This document shows, piece after piece, positions 7,509-15,531 of a stretch of DNA of 64,000 nt. Positions within the stretch are counted from its first letter, which is position 1. Each line of letters begins with the position of its first letter. Source of the DNA: a virus; IMG/VR virus record IMGVR_UViG_3300030090_005562, positions 1 to 64,000 of that record. One strand, given 5' to 3'. The notes below the pieces were generated by a model. That model made no database searches. It was not told where the DNA came from and saw nothing but the letters and a program-made list of their open reading frames with translations. The position numbers and the translations under genes are program-made.

Positions 7509-8637
7509 AGACCCATACTTTGATTACGACCTTATAGAAGAAGTTAAGGACTTGGCGTGCGCAAGCATAGAAGAGCTTTTAACAGCTTTAGATGTAGACT
7601 TTAGGCAGAACGGAAAAATGTTTTGTGGCCCTTGCCCAGTTCATGGCGGCGATAACTTGAGTGCATGGAATCTTTACCCAGAAGGAGAGCAGGTTAGGGG
7701 CTACTGGGTTTGCAGGACTCATCACTGCGAAAAGAAAAAGAGCAAAGAAGACCGACTGCTTTACGGGTCAACTATAATTGGGTTTGTAAGAGGCGTGCTG
7801 TCTAATCAACAGGGAAAGCATGTAAGCTATAAAAAGGCTATAGATTTTATAGTTGATTTCTTAGGGTATAAGTCTTTAACAGAGATATCTAAGCCTGACG
7901 CAGAGGCGATAGAGAGGCGAAAATACATCTCCTCCATGAAAAAATTGAGCCTTGCACCGAAACAAAAAAGCATAGGGTGGGATAGAGAAAAAGTAAGAAA
8001 AACACTTAACATACCTTGTGAGTATTATTTAAACAGAGGTTACTCGCCAGAGGTGCTTGACAAGTATGATGTAGGGCTATATAATAAGCGTAATAGAGTA
8101 GTTGTACCGGTTTACGACGACTCGTATAAATATGTTGCGGGTTTTCTTGCAAGGTCGGTCTGGGACCAATGTAACAAATGCGGCAAATGGCACGAGCCAA
8201 CTCAAAAATGCCCAACTAAAGGCTATGAAATAAAAGAGTGTGAGAAGTGGCTAAATGGAAGTTTTGAGTCTACAAACTATCTGTACAACTATTGGTTCGC
8301 CTCTGAGCATATTAGAAAGACAGGCGTTGCGATACTGGTTGAGGGTGCTGGCGATGTTTGGAGGCTAGAAGAAAACGGCATACATGTAAGCTTAGGTCTA
8401 TTCGGCACAGACCTAACAGATGCTCAAAGAGTTTTGCTGGACAGGTCGGGCGCATTGTCTATTGTGGTAATGCTCGACTCGGACGAAGCTGGAATAGAAG
8501 GGTCAAAGAAACTGAACCAACAACTATCTAGACAGTATAGAATGTACTTCCCTAAAATAAAAGACGATGCAGGTGAACTTGGAAAAGACGAAATTACAGA
8601 AGATATAAAACCAATGATACAAAAGGCTATGCAATGA
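7495..8637 (+). CDS. dnaG: DNA primase, CHC2 zinc finger plus TOPRIM
   Basis: Start taken at ATG 7495 (MQETKDPYF); a TTG at 7483 would only lengthen the overlap with helicase. The zinc finger uses Cys44, Cys47, His50 and Cys73 or Cys78. A middle RNA-polymerase region contains YYLNRGYSPEVL and RVVVPVYDD. The TOPRIM fold has Glu283 in ILVEGAGD and the acidic pair Asp328/Asp330 in VVMLDSDEAG. A second CxxC pair (CNKC, residues about 222-225) with a nearby HxxxxxxC may bind another zinc. It synthesises RNA primers for the split PolIII encoded downstream. About 380 residues is shorter than bacterial DnaG; a C-terminal helicase-binding domain is reduced or absent. Confidence 0.88.
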   Translation: MQETKDPYFDYDLIEEVKDLACASIEELLTALDVDFRQNGKMFCGPCPVHGGDNLSAWNLYPEGEQVRGYWVCRTHHCEKKKSKEDRLLYGSTIIGFVRGVLSNQQGKHVSYKKAIDFIVDFLGYKSLTEISKPDAEAIERRKYISSMKKLSLAPKQKSIGWDREKVRKTLNIPCEYYLNRGYSPEVLDKYDVGLYNKRNRVVVPVYDDSYKYVAGFLARSVWDQCNKCGKWHEPTQKCPTKGYEIKECEKWLNGSFESTNYLYNYWFASEHIRKTGVAILVEGAGDVWRLEENGIHVSLGLFGTDLTDAQRVLLDRSGALSIVVMLDSDEAGIEGSKKLNQQLSRQYRMYFPKIKDDAGELGKDEITEDIKPMIQKAMQ

Positions 8638-9416
8638 CGAATATACTTGCTATATCAGGAAAAAAACAGTCAGGTAAAACTACTTGCGGCAATTTTTTGT
8701 TCGGCTGCGCGATGGTTTCTAATGAAACTGTTGAGTATGCAAATATTGACGAGCATGGCAATCTCGTTGTTCCATACGAGGACCAAGACGGCGAACTAAA
8801 ACCGTGTGTATTCCCCACCGACAGTCTGCATCCAAGCATGGTGGCTTACATGAGAGAAAACATTTGGCCGTCAGTAAAAATATATAATTTTGCAGATAAT
8901 TTAAAGAGGGTGTGCATAGATGTGCTTGGACTAACAGAGAGGCAATGTTACGGCACTGACAATGAAAAGAATACGCTGACGAAATTTAATTGGTCTGATA
9001 TGCCGTCCATGGAAAATAAAGCGTCGAGCCCGATGACTGCCAGAGAAGTTATGCAGTATGTTGGCACAGATTTTTTTAGAAAGATATACCCGAATGTTTG
9101 GGTAGATTCAACTATAAGAAAAATTGAAAGTGAGGCCCCAGACCTAGCAGTTATTGTTGATTGCAGATTTCCAAATGAGACAAAAGGAGTAAAGGAGGCT
9201 GGAGGCAAAGTAATTAGACTAAGTAGAGACATGTTTAAAGGACAAGACATGCATGCCAGTGAGACTGCGTTAGATGACTACGACGATTTTGACGCAGTTA
9301 TTGACAATCAAGAAATGAGTGTCGCAGAACAGAATGAAGCCGTTTATAATCAATTAGTGGACTGGAGTTTTGTTGACTTTAAGGCTGTTGCAGGGACGCA
9401 TAAATCAGCAGAGTAA
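8634..9416 (+). CDS. Deoxynucleoside monophosphate kinase (T4 gp1-like)
   Basis: 260 residues. The P-loop SGKKQSGKTT lies at residues 8-17. IYNFADNLKRVCIDVLGL, EVMQYVGTDFFRKIYPNVW and VIVDCRFPNE are the substrate and LID-region signatures of the phage dNMP kinase family. These enzymes phosphorylate dNMPs, including modified ones, to dNDPs for phage DNA synthesis, complementing the ribonucleotide reductase at the left edge. The gene overlaps primase by ATGA. Broad kinase folds look alike, but the FPNE segment and the LID region favour this family. Confidence 0.82.
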   Translation: MTNILAISGKKQSGKTTCGNFLFGCAMVSNETVEYANIDEHGNLVVPYEDQDGELKPCVFPTDSLHPSMVAYMRENIWPSVKIYNFADNLKRVCIDVLGLTERQCYGTDNEKNTLTKFNWSDMPSMENKASSPMTAREVMQYVGTDFFRKIYPNVWVDSTIRKIESEAPDLAVIVDCRFPNETKGVKEAGGKVIRLSRDMFKGQDMHASETALDDYDDFDAVIDNQEMSVAEQNEAVYNQLVDWSFVDFKAVAGTHKSAE

Positions 9417-9418
9417 TT

Positions 9419-10447
9419 ATGATTATAACATACTTTAGAAGCAGCTCGTTCAATACTTTTGGCATGTGCCCTCAGCAATATTTTTTATCGTATGTGCTGG
9501 GTATACCATCTCCTGGTGGCAAAAAGGCTGAAAAGGGAACCATAGTCCATAAGGTTTTAGAATGTTTGGCTCAAGGCAAAAAAGCAGAGCAAGAGAAATT
9601 GCCTACGTTTAATGACGACGCACTTGCAGAACAGCCAACAAATAGAATTTATGACAAGGACTTTGTAAACGAACTAAGCAGGCTGTCCTTTGACTATTAT
9701 ACACAAAAGTCTATACATGATTTCAGCGATAAGGACTATAGAGATTGTGAGAAGTGGGCTTGGAAAGCTATTGAATATTCTGATGGGGCGTATGACCCTA
9801 GAAAAAGAAAGATTGTTGACGCTGAGCCGCATTTTGATATCACAATCCAGGAGCCTTGGGCTGAATACGACTATATCATGCCAGACGGCTCAAGACTTCA
9901 CGGGAATCTTTCTATAAAGGGTACAGTTGACCTTATTACAGACGCCGGAAACGGAGTATATGAAGCCACAGATTGGAAGACGGGAATGAGGAAAGACTGG
10001 GCAACAGGAGAAACAAAGGACTTCTGGAAGCTATGTGGAGACCCGCAGTTAAGAATTTACCATTACGCTCTCACACATCTGTATCCAGAAGCAAAGCAAA
10101 TAGTTCCAAGCATTTACTTTATTAATGATGGCGGTCCATTCACCATGGCTTACGATGAGTCTGATATAGAAGCCACAAAAGAAATGTTGAGAAAAAGGTT
10201 TGAAAAAATAAAAGACGTTGTAAGACCTCAACTTTTGACAGGATACAATAGGTGGAAGTGCAATACATTCTGCCATTACGGAACAACGCAGCACCCATCA
10301 GGAAAAATTAATCCAAGGACAGGCGAGCCATACACGATATGTCAATATGTCGCAGACAAAACTAAGAAGTGTGGTATGGATATTGTGATAGCGGAGGACA
10401 CAAACAAGGGCCATACCATAGACTACTATCAAGACCCAGGAGCGTGA
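9419..10447 (+). CDS. RecB/Cas4-like PD-(D/E)XK exonuclease with candidate Fe-S cysteines
   Basis: 342 residues. The nuclease core has a FRSSSFNTFGMCPQQYFLSYV start, His44 in GTIVHKVLE, Asp171 in GTVDLITD, Asp185-x-Lys187 in ATDWKTG and a QxxxY element at Gln210. Cys17 together with Cys281, Cys285 and Cys308 or Cys318 is arranged like the four cysteines of the AddB/Cas4 iron-sulfur cluster. Such enzymes resect DNA ends to feed recombinases, which matches RecA/UvsX upstream. It starts three bases after the kinase stop. Assignment as nuclease is firm; the Fe-S cluster is inference. Confidence 0.85.
   Translation: MIITYFRSSSFNTFGMCPQQYFLSYVLGIPSPGGKKAEKGTIVHKVLECLAQGKKAEQEKLPTFNDDALAEQPTNRIYDKDFVNELSRLSFDYYTQKSIHDFSDKDYRDCEKWAWKAIEYSDGAYDPRKRKIVDAEPHFDITIQEPWAEYDYIMPDGSRLHGNLSIKGTVDLITDAGNGVYEATDWKTGMRKDWATGETKDFWKLCGDPQLRIYHYALTHLYPEAKQIVPSIYFINDGGPFTMAYDESDIEATKEMLRKRFEKIKDVVRPQLLTGYNRWKCNTFCHYGTTQHPSGKINPRTGEPYTICQYVADKTKKCGMDIVIAEDTNKGHTIDYYQDPGA
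10438..10442 (+). promoter_or_regulatory. Ribosome-binding site supporting a TTG start
   Basis: AGGAG lies 9 bases upstream of TTG 10452, the only plausible start before the catalytic DVDG motif of the next gene. It overlaps the last codons of the nuclease gene. Confidence 0.6.
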
Positions 10448-10451
10448 TAGC

Positions 10452-10856
10452 TTGTATACAGAAATAAAAACCAAAATATCAAGTGGCGAAAAAACAATTG
10501 TTGTTGATGTAGATGGAGTCATTGCTGAAACAGAAGGGTGTGATTACAAAAATTCAAAACCTTTAAAATACGGAATTGAATGGGTTAACAAAAGGTATGA
10601 AGAGGGATATTATATAATAATACTTACAGCTAGATATGACAAGCTGGAGCTTGGAAACCTAGCTAGACAATATCACGCCGGATATATAGAGCTAGTTAAC
10701 TGGCTAGATAAATATGAAGTCAAGAGACATGAGGTAAGGATGGGAAAGCCTAGAGCATTTATGTATCTTGACGATAGAGGCGTTAGAATATCTGGAGATT
10801 CTGAGGCTGGCTGGAAACAAGCAGATAAATGCTTAGAGGAAAAGAAAAATGGCTAA
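10452..10856 (+). CDS. HAD-superfamily phosphatase-like protein, 134 aa
   Basis: Starts at TTG with AGGAG 9 bases upstream. Motif I is VVDVDGVIAE (DxDG), motif II IIILTARYD, and motif IV YLDDRG, the order of a minimal HAD hydrolase without a cap domain. Small phage HAD proteins include deoxynucleotidases and polynucleotide phosphatases (as in the 3-prime phosphatase half of T4 Pnk); the substrate cannot be set here. It sits between a recombination nuclease and a dehydrogenase within the replication operon, so a nucleotide or DNA-end substrate is more likely than a sugar phosphate. It overlaps the next gene by 8 bases. Confidence 0.7.
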   Translation: MYTEIKTKISSGEKTIVVDVDGVIAETEGCDYKNSKPLKYGIEWVNKRYEEGYYIIILTARYDKLELGNLARQYHAGYIELVNWLDKYEVKRHEVRMGKPRAFMYLDDRGVRISGDSEAGWKQADKCLEEKKNG

Positions 10857-11982
10857 TATACTAATACTTGGAGCAGGGGGCATCGGCCTACCAATCGCAT
10901 CGGCACTAAAGCACGAAGAATACAATCTTATTCTATCTGATTGCTCTCAAGACGCTATTGATAAAGCTAAGGATTATTTCGCTAGAACTAAGTTTGACAG
11001 TGAATGCTCCCTTGACTTTCATGTTGGCGGAGCAGAGGATTATCTGGATAAGAATAAATTAGACTTTGACATGGTAGTGTCAGCTTTGCCATACTACATG
11101 AACAAAGAAATAGCATTCGCGTGTGTTAGCGCTGGCGTAGCTTACGTTGACCTTGGCGGTCATGTAGACACAACCAATTATATTCGCAAGATTGCTGAGG
11201 AAGACGGCTGCGCTCCAGTAGCTAGCGACCAAGGATTAGCTCCAGGTTTGGTTAATATCTGTGCGGAAGAGGCTTTTGAAGCTGTTAAGGAAAACAAATA
11301 CCGTAGCGCAAAAATTAAGATGGCGGTAGGCGGTCTTCCAGAGAATAGAGGCTTGAACCCACTAGACTATATTGTTACTTGGTCTATTGACGGGTTGATT
11401 AATGAATATAAGGGAGAGGCGGAAGTTCTCTTGCGAGCAGAAAAGAAGAACGTACCCACACTCACCGGCCTAGAAACAATGACTGTTGACGGAGATGAGC
11501 TAGAAGCGTTTTACACATCCGGTGGAAGCTCTCACACAATTCAATCCATGTTTAACCAGACTTCTCGTCCAATACCTGACGTTACATACAAGACGTTGCG
11601 ATACCCAGGACATATGAAGATGGTGAAGTGGCTCATGGAAGAGATTGAGCTGGACCACATTGATTTGACACATCTGTTTAAGTACGGTTGTGCGGCGTTA
11701 GACGAAAAGGATATTGTAAAGTTCTATGTCGAGGCTACCAATGGGAACCTGTCTTACAAAAGAGAACACACGTTCTATGCGAGCGAAGAGTTCTCTGCTA
11801 TGCAGCGGTCTACCGCATACAGCGCAGCAGCGGCAATTCAGACAATGTATATAAATAGGCCAAACGATGGCGACTCTTTTTCCCTGGACTATTCATACTT
11901 CCGTAACGATTTGTTTCATGAGCGTTTCAGAGATGCTTTAAATAGAGACAGGCCAGAGAAAGAGAAAGAGTGGGTGGTCTGA
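10849..11982 (+). CDS. Saccharopine dehydrogenase / lysine 6-dehydrogenase-like oxidoreductase
   Basis: 377 residues. A Rossmann loop GAGGIG at 8-13 is followed by MVVSALPYYMNKEIAFACV, VAYVDLGGH and APVASDQGLAPGLVN, the signature run of the saccharopine-dehydrogenase-like family. Single-domain members of about 380 aa include L-lysine 6-dehydrogenase and carboxynorspermidine dehydrogenase. The reaction would be NAD(P)-dependent oxidation or reduction at an amino-acid-derived amine. It is surprising inside a phage replication operon, between a HAD protein and DNA polymerase. It could alter host lysine or polyamine metabolism, or supply a DNA-modification precursor; nothing decides among these. 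No frameshift is seen and the reading frame is full length. Confidence 0.78.
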   Translation: MANILILGAGGIGLPIASALKHEEYNLILSDCSQDAIDKAKDYFARTKFDSECSLDFHVGGAEDYLDKNKLDFDMVVSALPYYMNKEIAFACVSAGVAYVDLGGHVDTTNYIRKIAEEDGCAPVASDQGLAPGLVNICAEEAFEAVKENKYRSAKIKMAVGGLPENRGLNPLDYIVTWSIDGLINEYKGEAEVLLRAEKKNVPTLTGLETMTVDGDELEAFYTSGGSSHTIQSMFNQTSRPIPDVTYKTLRYPGHMKMVKWLMEEIELDHIDLTHLFKYGCAALDEKDIVKFYVEATNGNLSYKREHTFYASEEFSAMQRSTAYSAAAAIQTMYINRPNDGDSFSLDYSYFRNDLFHERFRDALNRDRPEKEKEWVV

Positions 11983-12848
11983 TGAGTGAAACAAGGAAAT
12001 GTATAGTATGTGGTCAAGATAAAAAATTAGTCAAATTCAGCAAGCGTATACACAAAGAAAAAGCGTCTTATGGCAAAACCTGTCATACTTGCGGCACTCT
12101 CATACGACGTTCAGAGATACTTAAAAAAATAATAAAATGTGAACAGTGTGGCGAAGAAAAAAAAATAAACAAATACCAAGTGTCTCATTCTTTACTTAGT
12201 GGCGGGGAGCTTGAAACAAAGTATTCCCCAGAGTGCAAAGAATGCATGGATAGAAACAAACGCGCAAGGAAGTCTGAGGAGAATTTTAAGAACAGTCGCT
12301 ATAGCACGGAAAAATTGCAGTTGTGTCGTAGGTGTGGAAAAGAAAAGGGTGCTGATTGTTTTTATGTAGACAAAAGAAGAAACAAAAACGGCAAGCCATA
12401 TAGGAAAAGTGAATGTATAGAGTGCATGAAAGAGCGCTCTAGACTTCAGTGGGTTGGCGGCAGAAAAGACACTTATTCTTATGAATACACACCTAGTAAA
12501 TTAAATAAAGAGATTAACCCAGGAGCGCTTACCAAAAAAGACTATCAAAAAAGGATGTTTCTTGCGGCAAGAGGCAGGGCAAAATCTAAGGGTCTTCCTT
12601 TTACCCTGAATGAAGAAGACGTCGTTATTCCAGATAAATGCCCTGTCTTCGGAATTGACATAGATGTGGGGGCGGCTAAATATGCACCAAATATACCTAG
12701 CATAGACAGGGTGGTTCCAGAATTAGGATATACAAAGGAAAATATAAGAATAGTTTGTTACAGAGCAAATAGATTAAAAAATAACGCTTCATTTGAAGAG
12801 CTAGAATTGATATACAACTGGATGAAAAAAGAGCTAGGTAAAGAATGA
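11982..12848 (+). CDS. HNH/His-Me-finger endonuclease with multiple zinc knuckles
   Basis: Start taken at ATG 11982 (MSETRKCIVCGQ), which overlaps the previous stop as TGATG; an upstream GTG at 11970 is less likely. Three or four CxxC pairs (CIVC, CHTC, CEQC, CKEC, CRRC, CIEC) form N-terminal zinc fingers. The C-terminal part has an ARGRAKSKGLPF helix, DKCPVFGI, then PSIDRVVPELGYTKENIRIVCYRANRLKNN, the pattern of phage HNH-like endonucleases (the SxDRxxPxxGY and NxxxxCxxxNxxK elements). Freestanding endonucleases of this kind are often homing enzymes. Its position directly 5-prime of the split polymerase genes (ATGA overlap) is notable. Confidence 0.75.
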   Translation: MSETRKCIVCGQDKKLVKFSKRIHKEKASYGKTCHTCGTLIRRSEILKKIIKCEQCGEEKKINKYQVSHSLLSGGELETKYSPECKECMDRNKRARKSEENFKNSRYSTEKLQLCRRCGKEKGADCFYVDKRRNKNGKPYRKSECIECMKERSRLQWVGGRKDTYSYEYTPSKLNKEINPGALTKKDYQKRMFLAARGRAKSKGLPFTLNEEDVVIPDKCPVFGIDIDVGAAKYAPNIPSIDRVVPELGYTKENIRIVCYRANRLKNNASFEELELIYNWMKKELGKE

Positions 12849-14803
12849 CATTTTTCCCACTTCATGTTCACAGCCACGATAGCCTTCTTGATGGTCTTAG
12901 TAAGCCTAAAGATATTGCTAAGAGATGCAAGGAACTTGGGCTAAAAGGATGCGCTCTAACTGACCACGGCGTTCTCTCTGGTGCAGTCGGTTTCGTTGAG
13001 GCCATGAAGTCTGCCGGACTAAAACCTATACTTGGATGCGAGTTCTATATCTGTGAGGGCGACCCTACTGACAAGGAGAATAGGACTCGCTCCAACACAC
13101 ACCTCGTCGTCCTTGCCAAGAATAAGCAGGGTTGGCAAGACCTTATTGCAGCAACCTCCCAGTCCAATCATCCAGACTATTTCTACTATGCTCCAAGACT
13201 AGACTTGGCTACGCTCAAGAAGTTCTGCACAGGCAACTGGATTGCATTTAGTGGACACATGGGTTCGCACCTAGCCAACGATATGTTCATAGACCATAAG
13301 GAAGCCTACTCTGCTCAAAGCTATGACGAAGCAACTAAGATGGTTGATAAAGATTGGGTGAATAAGGTTTCTAACAAAGCTAAGGAACTTGAGGATGTCT
13401 TTGGTAAAGGTAACTTCTTTCTAGAAATACAGCTAATAGACGTAGACAATCTACCGGCTTCTGGCGTAGTCGCAAAAGGCCTTAGATACCTAAGTAATAA
13501 AATTGACATTCCGTGTGTCGCAACACCAGACGCTCACTACGCTTATCCAGAGGATGCAGACGACCAAAGAGTTCTTCTCTCCAATCACCCAAGCATAGAC
13601 ACGCCTTTGAAAGACATTTACAAAAAGATGGTTTCAGGAGACGATATAAGCCTGGGAGCTTTCTTTAAGTCCAGAAATTATTACATTCCTGGGCATGATG
13701 AAATGATGAAACTTCACACAGAGGAAGAGGTTGCGAATAGTGAGAAGATTGCTGATATGTGTGAGGAATATACAATCACTGGAAAGCCAATGCCTCCTAG
13801 ATTTCCGCTGCCAGAAAAAGTAACGGCGATTGAAAGGTTAAGAGAAAGATGTCGTGAGGGATGGCAAAAAAGATGGCCTGAAATTAAAAAGGTGATAGAT
13901 TCCTCTAAACACACAAAAGAAGAGTACGCACAAAGATTTGAGATGGAAATATCTATTTTGGAAAATGCCAAACTAGCAGATTACTTCTTAATTGTTGACG
14001 ATATAATTCAGTGGGCAAGAAGTGACGGTCAGCTTACAGGGGCCGGTAGAGGCTCCGCAGACGGGTCTCTAATCCTGTATCTTTTAGAGGTAGGACATAT
14101 AGACCCAATTAAACATGACTTAATGTTCGAGCGATTTTACAACGCTGGGCGGAATACAGCAGGCAGAGTCTCTCTTCCTGATGTGGACATGGACTTTGAA
14201 AAGCTAGGGCGTGAACGTATAATTGGCTATATAAATGATAGGTTTGGTGAAGATAGAGTTTCTCAAATGATTACGTTTAGTAAAATGCAAGGTCGCGCTG
14301 TGCTGCAAGATGTAATGCGTGCGCATAGCGCATGCAGTCCAGACGAAAGAAACAGAATTACAAAGAATATACCAGATGAAGCAGATATTTCTGACCAACT
14401 TGAAGATATGCGTCAGGCAGACAAAGATTCTGGAGGCGATGGCAGCGCTAGTATTATTCAGTGGTCTTTAGAAAATAGGGAAGAAGATTTCAAGCAGTGG
14501 TGTTACATTGGAGAAAACGGCGACCTTCAAGGCCCAATGTCAAAGATATTTGAGCAAGCAATACGCATGGAGGGAACAAAGCGTTCTCGCAGCAAACACG
14601 CTGCTGGAATTGTGATTGCCAACGAACCTCTTGCAAAGATTTGCCCTATGGTATATGATAAAAGCTCTGGTGAAAGTATCGCCGGAATGGAAATGAATGA
14701 TTTGGAGTCTATGGGTCATATCAAATTTGACATTCTGGGTATTGCTATCCTTGATAAGATACATGGAGTCCAAGACCTTCTGTCAATAGGAGATTTTCGT
14801 TAA
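12845..14803 (+). CDS. dnaE: DNA polymerase III alpha, N-terminal fragment: PHP, palm and thumb
   Basis: 652 residues. The PHP domain keeps its metal ligands (HVHS near residue 8, ALTDHG, LGCEFY, TPDAHYA), so it may be an active exonuclease. The polymerase part has GAGRGSADGS, then the catalytic pair Asp446/Asp448 in LPDVDMDF, the segment RSKHAAGIVIANEPL, and the third catalytic Asp629 in IKFDILG. The protein stops 23 residues after Asp629, at the boundary where palm gives way to fingers in bacterial DnaE. It is not a random truncation: the remainder of the polymerase is encoded by 15528-17228. The stop overlaps the exonuclease ATG by one base. Confidence 0.92.
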   Translation: MTFFPLHVHSHDSLLDGLSKPKDIAKRCKELGLKGCALTDHGVLSGAVGFVEAMKSAGLKPILGCEFYICEGDPTDKENRTRSNTHLVVLAKNKQGWQDLIAATSQSNHPDYFYYAPRLDLATLKKFCTGNWIAFSGHMGSHLANDMFIDHKEAYSAQSYDEATKMVDKDWVNKVSNKAKELEDVFGKGNFFLEIQLIDVDNLPASGVVAKGLRYLSNKIDIPCVATPDAHYAYPEDADDQRVLLSNHPSIDTPLKDIYKKMVSGDDISLGAFFKSRNYYIPGHDEMMKLHTEEEVANSEKIADMCEEYTITGKPMPPRFPLPEKVTAIERLRERCREGWQKRWPEIKKVIDSSKHTKEEYAQRFEMEISILENAKLADYFLIVDDIIQWARSDGQLTGAGRGSADGSLILYLLEVGHIDPIKHDLMFERFYNAGRNTAGRVSLPDVDMDFEKLGRERIIGYINDRFGEDRVSQMITFSKMQGRAVLQDVMRAHSACSPDERNRITKNIPDEADISDQLEDMRQADKDSGGDGSASIIQWSLENREEDFKQWCYIGENGDLQGPMSKIFEQAIRMEGTKRSRSKHAAGIVIANEPLAKICPMVYDKSSGESIAGMEMNDLESMGHIKFDILGIAILDKIHGVQDLLSIGDFR

Positions 14804-15531
14804 TGAATTACAATTCTATATGTTGCTACGACTATGAAACCGGTTCTCCAAACTCCTCTACGTGTTCTATCATACAAATAGCCGCAGAGATGATACATGG
14901 CAGAAACCTTAATGTGGTTGACAAGTTCTCGGCTTATGTCAGACCAGACTTTGACGATAAAGAATCTACCACAGACGAAACTATAGACTGGCATTGTAGA
15001 AACAAGGGAGTTTCAAAGAAAAAGTTTGTAGACATGCTAAACGAATGTCCGCCAATCAGTATAGTATGGAAAAACTTTTCCTCTTGGGTTGACAAATACA
15101 ATTGGGGAAAGACTAATAAAAGTGGATTCCACGCACCTGTGTCTGCTGGCTACAACATACTCGGCTTTGATAACCCGATAACGGACAGGCATTGTAAATT
15201 GTTTGGCCCCACTGAGAAAGACAGACGAAACGGCGAAGAGAGGCCAAGAATATTTAATCAGATATACAGCTTCGATTTAATGCAGCATGTCTGGTATTGG
15301 TTTGAAAATAACAGCGAGCTTAAAAACCAAAAGCTAACAACAGTCTTAGAGTATATGGGCGTACCAGAAGAAGTTACCGCAAATGCTCACGATGCAGAGT
15401 TTGACGTTGAATGGACATCTAAGGTCATCATAAAACTTATGAAGACATCTAGGTGGATGACCGGATGGAACGAAGAAAAGCAAAAGAGAAGGCTTGAGTT
15501 TGCCAACTCTTTTGCACAGGAGTTCAAATGA
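14803..15531 (+). CDS. DEDDh 3-prime to 5-prime exonuclease (DnaQ/ExoI-like), nested between the two polymerase genes
   Basis: 242 residues. Catalytic residues are Asp10 and Glu12 in CYDYETGS, Asp123 in NILGFDNP, and His196 with Asp201 in NAHDAEFD, a complete DEDDh set. The longer central region and GFDNPITDRH resemble exonuclease I more than epsilon. Placed between dnaE fragments with 1-base and 4-base overlaps, it is very likely the proofreading subunit of the same replicase and may bridge the two polymerase polypeptides; that bridging role is inference. A general end-processing role remains possible. Confidence 0.85.
   Translation: MNYNSICCYDYETGSPNSSTCSIIQIAAEMIHGRNLNVVDKFSAYVRPDFDDKESTTDETIDWHCRNKGVSKKKFVDMLNECPPISIVWKNFSSWVDKYNWGKTNKSGFHAPVSAGYNILGFDNPITDRHCKLFGPTEKDRRNGEERPRIFNQIYSFDLMQHVWYWFENNSELKNQKLTTVLEYMGVPEEVTANAHDAEFDVEWTSKVIIKLMKTSRWMTGWNEEKQKRRLEFANSFAQEFK

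Noticed and set aside
14803-15531. A group I intron or an inserted frameshift between dnaE pieces
   Set aside because: The region is fully coding for a complete exonuclease with all DEDDh residues, and joins both neighbours by 1- and 4-base overlaps; no intron-sized non-coding DNA exists.
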